Assembly: GCA_913045325.1 (NCBI GenBank)
Contig: CAJWPZ010000005.1
Span: 25,885-89,884 of the forward strand
DNA length: 64,000 bases
Direction of reading: 5' to 3'
From: an uncultured Flavobacteriaceae bacterium
GTDB taxonomy: Bacteria > Bacteroidota > Bacteroidia > Flavobacteriales > Flavobacteriaceae
Shown: piece after piece, positions 58,471 through 64,000 of the stretch
Position numbering within the stretch: the stretch's first letter is position 1
How the letters are laid out: each line of letters opens with the position of its first letter
The notes under the pieces: model-generated
What the model saw: only the letters and a program-made list of their open reading frames with translations
What the model was told of the DNA's origin: nothing
Databases searched by the model: none
Translations under genes and position numbers: made by a program

Positions 58471-58500
58471 AAAAAGCCGCTTATTGCTAAGCGGCTTTTT
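58471..58500 (-). terminator. terminator after the 1212-residue T9SS protein gene
   Basis: AAAAAGCCGCTTA pairs perfectly with TAAGCGGCTTTTT around a TTGC loop. It lies 21 nt beyond the stop on the minus strand. Confidence 0.88.
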
Positions 58501-58520
58501 TAAAAATATTAAAAAGATTA

Positions 58521-61500
58521 TTATTTTCTAATAAGCTTTTTTGTAGTAGTTACTCCATTTGTGATAGCATTTATAAAGTATGCTCCACTAGATAAACCAG
58601 ATACGTCTAGCGTAAATTCTTTACTATTTGGTGTCATAGAAAGTACTTTTTGACCTAGCATGGTTACTATATGTAATGTAGTAATTGTAGTTGTTGATGA
58701 AATACTTACATTTCCATCTGCTGGATTAGGAGCAAATACAAATGTTGTTACATCTACATCATTTATTCCAAGAGTAGTGGTCGTAAAAGTAACTGGTCCA
58801 ACAACATCACTAATGTTGTCGTTACCTCCACAATCTGTTTGGATATAAGCATCATAACTAAGACCTGGTATTAATCCTTGTGCGGTACCAGTTGTAGCTG
58901 TTGTATTTTCAAAAGCTACAGGTAAATCTACTTCTATATCTGCTCCTGCAATAAATACAGCCCAGTCATAAGAAATTGCTCCAAGTGCTGCATCCCAAGT
59001 AAGATCTGCAGTAGTTTCTGTAATGTTTACTACAGCAAAGTTTTCTACCTCTGGACAAGGTATTACAATAGGTGCACAGGTAACATCTGCAGCCCATCCT
59101 GTCTCTTGTAAACTTGAGTCTGAAGTAAACACAAAAGTAAGAGATCCACTTGGATCTGAAGATGTAAATGTATCACCTACAGACAGTAAACTATTAGGAT
59201 CACTTGGCTGTCCACCGTCTCCACTTTCTTCACCACAAAGTGTTTGCGCAAGAACTGGGAAGGTAGTATCTGGTCCATTATAAACTGTTAGGTAATCCCA
59301 ACATCCATCTTGTGTTCCAGCTCCAGTTGCAGATTCGATATCAACATAGGTGAAAGTAACTGTTACAACATCACCAGCATCATCTGGAGAAACAGTTGTT
59401 ACAGTAGATTCATTAGCTAAATAATCTCCATCTACGCCACCTTCATCATAATAAGTGTCTCCACAACCTACAGGTGGTACAAAACAAGTAACATCTGCAG
59501 ACCATCCAGTTTCTTGTACAGATCCGTCAGAGGTAAACACAAATGTTAACGCTCCACTTTCATCTGAAGATATAAATGTATCTCCTATAGATAGTATACT
59601 TCCTGGCTCACCGGCTTGTCCACCATCTCCACTTTCTTCACCACAAAGGGTTAAAGCTATAACAGGGAAAGTAGTATCTGGTCCATCATATACCGTTAAG
59701 TAATCCCAACATCCTCCATTGGGTCCTCCTGTTTCCAAATCAACATATGTAAATGTTACTGACACTGCCTCTCCAGGAACATCTGGAGTAATAGTAGTAA
59801 CCGTAACTTCATTTGGTTGGTAGTTTCCAGCAGATCCACCAGAATCTAGAAATAAACCACCACACTCTGGTGCTGGGAATGGAGTTGTAAATGATAATAA
59901 ATTTTCTTGTGAGAAACCATTGGTATCACAATCTGATACTAAATATGCATCATAGCCTGAGTCTAATGTTAATCCAGTTGCAATTGCAGTAACAATACCT
60001 GCTGCTAGAGTTTCTGTATAAACAGCAGTGTCTAGTGTTGGGTCTGCACCAGCATCAAATACACTTAAGGTATATCCGTTTACAGCTTCTGCTACAACAT
60101 CCCAAGTAAAAGTAGCCTCTGTATCTACAGGGGTTGTAACCGCAAAATTACTAGGTGCAGGACATGCAACAAGTGTTGTGAAGATGTTAGGATCTGCTAG
60201 AGATATTCCTTCCGTATCACAATCTGCAATCACATAAGACTGATATTGAGTTTCTGGTGTTAATCCAGTTGCTGTTGCTGTTAGTGTTCCTGTTGGCACA
60301 TTTTCTGTGTATACAGGTGTATCAACTGTAGGATCACTGCCTGCAACAAATACATTAACTATGTATCCAGTTGTAGCTTCTGCCACAGCGCTCCATGTAA
60401 TTACTGCATCAAAAGCATTTGCTACTACTAAAACATCTAATGGTTCTGGACAAGCAGGTAGGGGAGTAAAAATTAATTCCCAGTCAAAGGGTGTGGTGTC
60501 TTGCCATCTGTCATCCCATTCTATAAGGTATTGTTGACCTCCTGTAACATTTATTTCTTCTATTGAAGATCCAAAACCGTTTGGAGCATCACAACCATCA
60601 TCATCATTATCTACAGGTGTTAATACATCACAGCCATCTGTGTGAACAAATAACCTTGTGTCTACAGCACTAGGGTCTGAAATACAAGAGTTAATATTAA
60701 TAGTACCACTCTCTATTGGTGTATAGCTATACCATAGGGCATCTGTTCCACCATCTTGTGAAGCACCGCCAGAATCTGCTACAATAAACACATCATTATA
60801 AATTCCTGGTATTACCACTGCAGCATCTGCGCATGTTGTACCACCAACGTTAAGGTTTACTTGTCTTAGATTATCCCAGTAGTAAGTTTGAGTTGCTGGG
60901 TCTACTACATTAAAGTTCATAAATATAGTTACAGACTCAAAGGTTAGATCTCCTTCATCACTAAAATCGAACGATACCGTTTCCCATTGTCCAGTTGCAG
61001 TAGTCGTAGCTGCTCTCTCTGAGTTTACTCCAGTGGTAGCATTTTCTAATTTTAAAAGTACAGGTATGTTTGGTACAGAAGACCATACCACCATATTAAA
61101 TCCTTTTTCTAGTGCAATATCAATGTTAGTATCTAAACCAAAGTTTACACCTGCAAATCCTGCATTTGCAGGAACTGTGTTTTCTGCTACTGTGGCAGAA
61201 GTATTAACTCCAGTTATATCTGGATTTGCAATAGCTTGGGTAAATGAACCGTTAAAATCATTAAATACAGGAAATTGGTTTTCTAGTGTTACAGGTAAAA
61301 CAACTGGATCTGGAAGAGGTGTCCATGTTAGTTCCCAATCAAAAGCATCATTACCCCATCTATCATCCCATTCTATTAGATATTCTACTCCTGCTGTTAC
61401 TGCAACATCTGAAACGAGAGATCCAAAAGTATTTGGAGCATCACAGCCATCATCATCATTTGCAAACGGTGTTAAGGCGTCACAACCATCTGTGTATACC

Positions 61501-62159
61501 CACAATCTTGTGTCTATGCCATCTGGATCAGAGCTACAAGAGTTAATATTAATAGTACCACTCTCAATAGGTGTGTAGCTATACCATAAGGCATCTGCAG
61601 CATCACCTTGAGAGGCGCCACCAGATCCGTCAATAATAATTACATCACTATACACTCCAGGAGTTACTATAAGTGCATCTGCACAAACAATGCCACCAGT
61701 TGGAGCTGGAGTGAATGTTAATTCCCAATCAAAGGCATCTGTACTCCATCTGTCATCCCATTGTATTAAATATTCTTGCCCAGAATTAACTGCAGCCTCG
61801 GTAATTAATGATCCAAAACCGTTTGGAACATCACAACCATCATCATCGTTAGCTACTGGTGTTAATACATCACAGCCATCTGTATATACAAATAACCTTG
61901 TGTCTATTCCAGCTGGGTCAGAGGCACAAGAATTAATGTTAATTGTACCATCTCCCTCTGCAAGATAACTATACCACATGGCATCTGTTCCGCCAACTTG
62001 TGTGGCGCTACCAGAACCTATTGTAATTGCAGCATCATTGTAAATACCAGGTGTTACTAACACTGCATCTGCACAAGTATCACCACCATTTTGAGCGCTC
62101 GTTTGCCACCCAAATGAGGTAGCTAAAAGGAGCATTGATAAAATGTAAATTCTTCTCAT
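58521..62159 (-). CDS. modular T9SS-secreted protein: PPC-like x3, CBM-like, FN3 x3, CUB-like x2, sorting domain
   Basis: A 1212-residue protein. The signal peptide (about 1-22, ending WQTSAQ) is followed by PPC-like repeats at about 28-151, 159-282 and 443-568, each with LWYSY/MWYSY, GTININSC, DTRLFVYTDGCD, NDDDGCD and EWDDRW or a close variant. Next come a carbohydrate-binding-like module at 295-435, FN3 modules at about 571-662 and 665-760, and CUB-like repeats at about 765-892 and 898-1028. A third FN3 lies at 1035-1128, with a type A sorting domain at 1140-1212 (FVFAPNPADGNVSI to KKLIRK). It is probably secreted or surface-bound through T9SS, with adhesion or polymer binding as the likely role; no catalytic domain is visible. 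The codon and base pattern is similar to its neighbours. Confidence 0.87.
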   Translation of the reverse strand: MRRIYILSMLLLATSFGWQTSAQNGGDTCADAVLVTPGIYNDAAITIGSGSATQVGGTDAMWYSYLAEGDGTININSCASDPAGIDTRLFVYTDGCDVLTPVANDDDGCDVPNGFGSLITEAAVNSGQEYLIQWDDRWSTDAFDWELTFTPAPTGGIVCADALIVTPGVYSDVIIIDGSGGASQGDAADALWYSYTPIESGTININSCSSDPDGIDTRLWVYTDGCDALTPFANDDDGCDAPNTFGSLVSDVAVTAGVEYLIEWDDRWGNDAFDWELTWTPLPDPVVLPVTLENQFPVFNDFNGSFTQAIANPDITGVNTSATVAENTVPANAGFAGVNFGLDTNIDIALEKGFNMVVWSSVPNIPVLLKLENATTGVNSERAATTTATGQWETVSFDFSDEGDLTFESVTIFMNFNVVDPATQTYYWDNLRQVNLNVGGTTCADAAVVIPGIYNDVFIVADSGGASQDGGTDALWYSYTPIESGTININSCISDPSAVDTRLFVHTDGCDVLTPVDNDDDGCDAPNGFGSSIEEINVTGGQQYLIEWDDRWQDTTPFDWELIFTPLPACPEPLDVLVVANAFDAVITWSAVAEATTGYIVNVFVAGSDPTVDTPVYTENVPTGTLTATATGLTPETQYQSYVIADCDTEGISLADPNIFTTLVACPAPSNFAVTTPVDTEATFTWDVVAEAVNGYTLSVFDAGADPTLDTAVYTETLAAGIVTAIATGLTLDSGYDAYLVSDCDTNGFSQENLLSFTTPFPAPECGGLFLDSGGSAGNYQPNEVTVTTITPDVPGEAVSVTFTYVDLETGGPNGGCWDYLTVYDGPDTTFPVIALTLCGEESGDGGQAGEPGSILSIGDTFISSDESGALTFVFTSDGSVQETGWSADVTCFVPPVGCGDTYYDEGGVDGDYLANESTVTTVSPDDAGDVVTVTFTYVDIESATGAGTQDGCWDYLTVYNGPDTTFPVLAQTLCGEESGDGGQPSDPNSLLSVGDTFTSSDPSGSLTFVFTSDSSLQETGWAADVTCAPIVIPCPEVENFAVVNITETTADLTWDAALGAISYDWAVFIAGADIEVDLPVAFENTTATTGTAQGLIPGLSYDAYIQTDCGGNDNISDVVGPVTFTTTTLGINDVDVTTFVFAPNPADGNVSISSTTTITTLHIVTMLGQKVLSMTPNSKEFTLDVSGLSSGAYFINAITNGVTTTKKLIRK
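58941..59868 (-). repeat. two CUB-like repeats within the 1212-residue protein gene (approximate limits)
   Basis: The two ~130-codon units share GCWDYLTVY.GPDTTFPV, LCGEESGDGGQ and TFVFTSD.S.QETGW. Their similarity points to tandem duplication. Confidence 0.75.
60456..62078 (-). repeat. three PPC-like repeats within the 1212-residue protein gene
   Basis: Units lie at about 62078-61707, 61685-61314 and 60833-60456, each about 124-126 codons. The first two are adjacent; the third is separated by the CBM-like module (61277-60855). All share the acidic NDDDGCD motif. Confidence 0.8.
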
Positions 62160-62240
62160 AATCTTAAATATTAATTAGAAATTGTTTGTTTTATATTTCC
62201 AGCTAATTTAACAATAATCTTCCTGTAATTAACTATAGAA

Positions 62241-62286
62241 TAAAAAAAAATAGGGAGGGTTAAAATGCCCTCCTTATTTTTTTATT
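62241..62286 (-). terminator. hairpin between the two T9SS protein genes
   Basis: AGGGAGGG pairs with CCCTCCTT (one G-T pair), loop 8 nt, with A-run and T-run arms on either side. It is a second hairpin behind the 463-residue gene and about 80 nt before the 1212-residue gene start. Confidence 0.65.
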
Positions 62287-62338
62287 GATTTGTTTTTTAG
62301 CATTAACTCAAGGCTAAACGAAATTTAAAAGACAAAAC

Positions 62339-62368
62339 AAAGGGGAGACTTAAATAAGCCTCCCCTTT
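62339..62368 (-). terminator. terminator after the 463-residue T9SS protein gene
   Basis: AAAGGGGAG pairs with CTCCCCTTT, with the inner CTTA/TAAG separated by one A-C mismatch. It is nearly identical to the hairpin at 63933-63964. Confidence 0.8.
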
Positions 62369-62434
62369 GTTGAAATTATTCTACTATTGTTTATGAAATT
62401 ATTATTTATTCATATTATAAACTTAGTTTAGAAT

Positions 62435-63826
62435 TTACTTCTTAATAACTTTATGCCAAGCTGTTTTGCCATCTGCAGAAACTTCCATAAGGTAAGTTCC
62501 AGTTACTAAGTTAGCAACATCTAATTGAGAACTTGTTGCATTTATGTTTTGATCAATAACTTTTTGACCTAACAGATTGTAAATAGCTACTGTTTCGATA
62601 TTCTCTGTAGCAGTTAAGTTAATAACATCACTAGAAGGGTTTGGATAAAAAGTAAAACCTTCAATCGTAGCGTCTGCAAGACCAAGTTCTATTGTAGTAA
62701 ATGCAACTCCTTCAGAAAAAACATATAACCCCTGGTCTAAACTACAGAGAGAAACAACAACAGCTTCATACATGGTATTGCTTGATAATCCAGTAGCAGT
62801 ATCCATAAGGGTTCCTGCTGGAAGTATCTCCCCTCCATATACAGGATCATCAATTGTAGGATCACTGCCTGGAAGAAATATCCCTACTGCATAACCATCA
62901 AGTGCTGTAGCCTCATCGTTCCAAGACACAACCGCAGAAGTCTCTGTAATATCACTAATTGTTATTCCAGTTACTGGATTACAACCTAATGCTATTGTAG
63001 TAAATGGAACTCCATCAGAAATTACAAATATACTCCCATCCTCATCACACAGAGAAACAACAAAAGCTTCATACATGGTATTGCTTGATAATCCAGTAGC
63101 AGTATCCATAAGGGTTCCTGCTGGAAGTATCTCCCCTCCATATACAGGTTCATCAACTGTAGGATTACTGCCTGCAAGAAATACACCAACTACATAACCA
63201 TCAAGTGCTGTAGCCTCATCGTTCCAAGACACAACCGCAGAAACCCCTGTAATATCACTAATTGTTATTCCAGTTACTGGATTACAATTTGCTGCTACAG
63301 TAGTTTGTACTAGGTTGTCCCAGTAGTATGTCTGAGATGCTGGATCTACAACAGTAAAGTTCATAAACACAGTTACAGATTCGAAAGTTAAATCACCTTC
63401 AGCGCTAAAGTCAAAAGAGATTGTTTCCCAAGCACCTGTTGTGGTTGTTGTAGCCGCTCTTTCTGCGTTAACACCTGTAGTAGCATTCTCCAACTTTAAA
63501 AGTACAGGAGTATCTGCAACAGGAGACCAAACAGTCATTGTGAATCCTTTTAATGTAGAGATATCTAGATTTTCAACTGCAAAGTTAACACCCGCAAAAC
63601 CTGCGTTAGCTGGCACTACATTTTCTGCAACTGTTGCAGAATCGTTAGCACCTGATGCATCTGGATTTGCAATTACTTGCGTAGCAGATCCGTTGAAATC
63701 ATTGAATACTGGTAATTGACCATCTTCAAAAGTTATAGGTAATACATCTCCACCATTTTGTGCACTAGATTGCCAAACAAATGAGGTAGCTAAAAAGAGC
63801 ATTAATAAATTTAAAATTTTTCTCAT
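62435..63826 (-). CDS. modular T9SS-secreted protein: CBM-like, FN3 x2, sorting domain
   Basis: A 463-residue protein. The signal peptide (about 1-22, ending WQSSAQ) is closely related to that of the 1212-residue neighbour. A carbohydrate-binding-like module at about 28-176 (LPVFNDFNGS; LLKLENATTGVN; TYYWDNLVQ) is followed by two very similar FN3 modules (181-278 and 282-379, each with SWNDEATALDGY). The C-terminus is a type A T9SS sorting domain (390-463; FTFYPNPSSDVINL to WHKVIKK). The module at 28-176 is a close copy of residues 295-435 of the neighbour. No catalytic domain is present; surface binding is the likely role. Confidence 0.87.
   Translation of the reverse strand: MRKILNLLMLFLATSFVWQSSAQNGGDVLPITFEDGQLPVFNDFNGSATQVIANPDASGANDSATVAENVVPANAGFAGVNFAVENLDISTLKGFTMTVWSPVADTPVLLKLENATTGVNAERAATTTTTGAWETISFDFSAEGDLTFESVTVFMNFTVVDPASQTYYWDNLVQTTVAANCNPVTGITISDITGVSAVVSWNDEATALDGYVVGVFLAGSNPTVDEPVYGGEILPAGTLMDTATGLSSNTMYEAFVVSLCDEDGSIFVISDGVPFTTIALGCNPVTGITISDITETSAVVSWNDEATALDGYAVGIFLPGSDPTIDDPVYGGEILPAGTLMDTATGLSSNTMYEAVVVSLCSLDQGLYVFSEGVAFTTIELGLADATIEGFTFYPNPSSDVINLTATENIETVAIYNLLGQKVIDQNINATSSQLDVANLVTGTYLMEVSADGKTAWHKVIKK
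62690..63286 (-). repeat. tandem FN3 duplication with exact 84-bp repeats
   Basis: The two FN3 units are offset by 303 bp (101 codons). Positions 62762-62845 and 63065-63148 are identical over 84 bp, and further long identical stretches flank them. Confidence 0.9.
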
Positions 63827-63852
63827 AATAAAATTTAGTTTATAATTTTTTA

Positions 63853-63860
63853 CAAATTTA
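63853..63860 (-). promoter_or_regulatory. TAnnTTTG -7 element before the 463-residue T9SS protein gene
   Basis: The minus strand reads TAAATTTG, 26 nt before the ATG at 63826. No -33 box is evident. Confidence 0.4.
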
Positions 63861-63932
63861 GGGTTTTTATCTAAGCTGTAAAATACGCTTAAGAGCGTAT
63901 TTTAAGACATTAAATAAACTTAAAAGACAAAA

Positions 63933-63964
63933 AAAAGGGGAGGCTTAAATAAGCCTCCCCTTTT
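63933..63964 (-). terminator. terminator of the gene entering from the right edge
   Basis: AAAAGGGGAGGCTTA pairs perfectly (15 bp) with TAAGCCTCCCCTTTT around a 2-nt centre. It begins 18 nt after the stop at 63983 and is a near copy of 62339-62368. Confidence 0.85.
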
Positions 63965-63982
63965 AAAATAGTTAACTATTAA

Positions 63983-64000
63983 TTACTCTTTAATAAACTT
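63983..64000 (-). CDS. C-terminal end of a third T9SS-type protein (partial)
   Basis: Only five codons and the stop are visible on the minus strand: K-F-I-K-E-stop. This is the usual lysine-rich end of a type A sorting domain, and the terminator behind it is almost the same as that of the neighbouring T9SS gene. The rest of the gene lies outside the window. Confidence 0.5.
   Translation of the reverse strand, partial: KFIKE

Noticed and set aside
61033..61578. Long plus-strand ORFs inside the T9SS protein genes (also 61286-61546, 59023-59283, 63441-63719)
   Set aside because: They are shadows of the repeat-rich minus-strand genes; composition is Ser/Thr/Val- or His-rich without family features.

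Overview
The window reads as a chromosomal housekeeping segment of a low-GC, probably marine member of the Flavobacteriaceae (Bacteroidota). The evidence is: -7 promoter elements of the TAnnTTTG type; starts without Shine-Dalgarno sequences; type IX secretion (T9SS) C-terminal sorting domains; a bacillithiol gene (bshC); DUF3467 and DUF4295 proteins; CarboxypepD_reg/DUF5686 outer-membrane proteins; and the order rpsU - xerC - tRNA cluster - tuf - tRNA-Trp - secE - nusG - rplKAJL - rpoBC. The genus cannot be named from the sequence alone.

Layout. 1-9000: the tail of a LolE/FtsX-type permease, a cysteine synthase, a small PspC-like protein overlapping a K+ channel, an alanine/cation symporter, a helix-hairpin-helix protein, an acyl-CoA dehydrogenase, a CarboxypepD_reg-like envelope protein and rpsU. 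9000-24500: a Xer recombinase, four tRNAs (Thr, Tyr, Gly, Thr), tuf, tRNA-Trp, secE-nusG-rplKAJL, rpoB and rpoC, then DUF3467 and DUF805 genes. 24500-31250: prfC (minus), a DnaQ-like exonuclease, an FAH-family enzyme, an orphan Hpt protein, cinA, rpmB-rpmG-DUF4295, ftsY and a short in-frame remnant that looks like the C-terminus of rimO. 31250-44750: a cysteine-rich beta-propeller lipoprotein, a glycosyltransferase, an M14 peptidase (minus), bshC, guaA, a LysM/ligand-binding protein, an OsmC protein, DUF3820, a small membrane protein and pyrG. 44880-54800: yidC, a MORN-type protein, mnmA, a T9SS-exported subtilase, a nitronate monooxygenase, DUF1456, sucC, rluF (minus) and pcm. 54800-64000 (minus strand): a DUF5686 protein, smpB, a SixA-like lipoprotein and two modular T9SS surface/secreted proteins. 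The last six codons of a third protein of this kind lie at the right edge.

How the genes work together. Most encode transcription and translation (RNA polymerase, ribosomal proteins, EF-Tu, RF3, SmpB, MnmA, FtsY, SecE, YidC) or nucleotide and central metabolism (GuaA, PyrG, SucC). The accessory content is envelope and secretion biology: lipoproteins, CarboxypepD_reg proteins and T9SS cargo.

I see no IS element, prophage, CRISPR array, restriction system or defence island, and no convincing new multi-gene system. The most interesting signals are small: apparent gene-loss scars (a rimO remnant after ftsY; no hpf where it is usually found), promoter elements sitting 3-4 nt before the ATG of several genes (predicting leaderless mRNAs), module sharing and recent duplication among the T9SS proteins, and a cysteine cluster in a sialidase-like lipoprotein. 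No gene-free stretch exceeds 300 bases.
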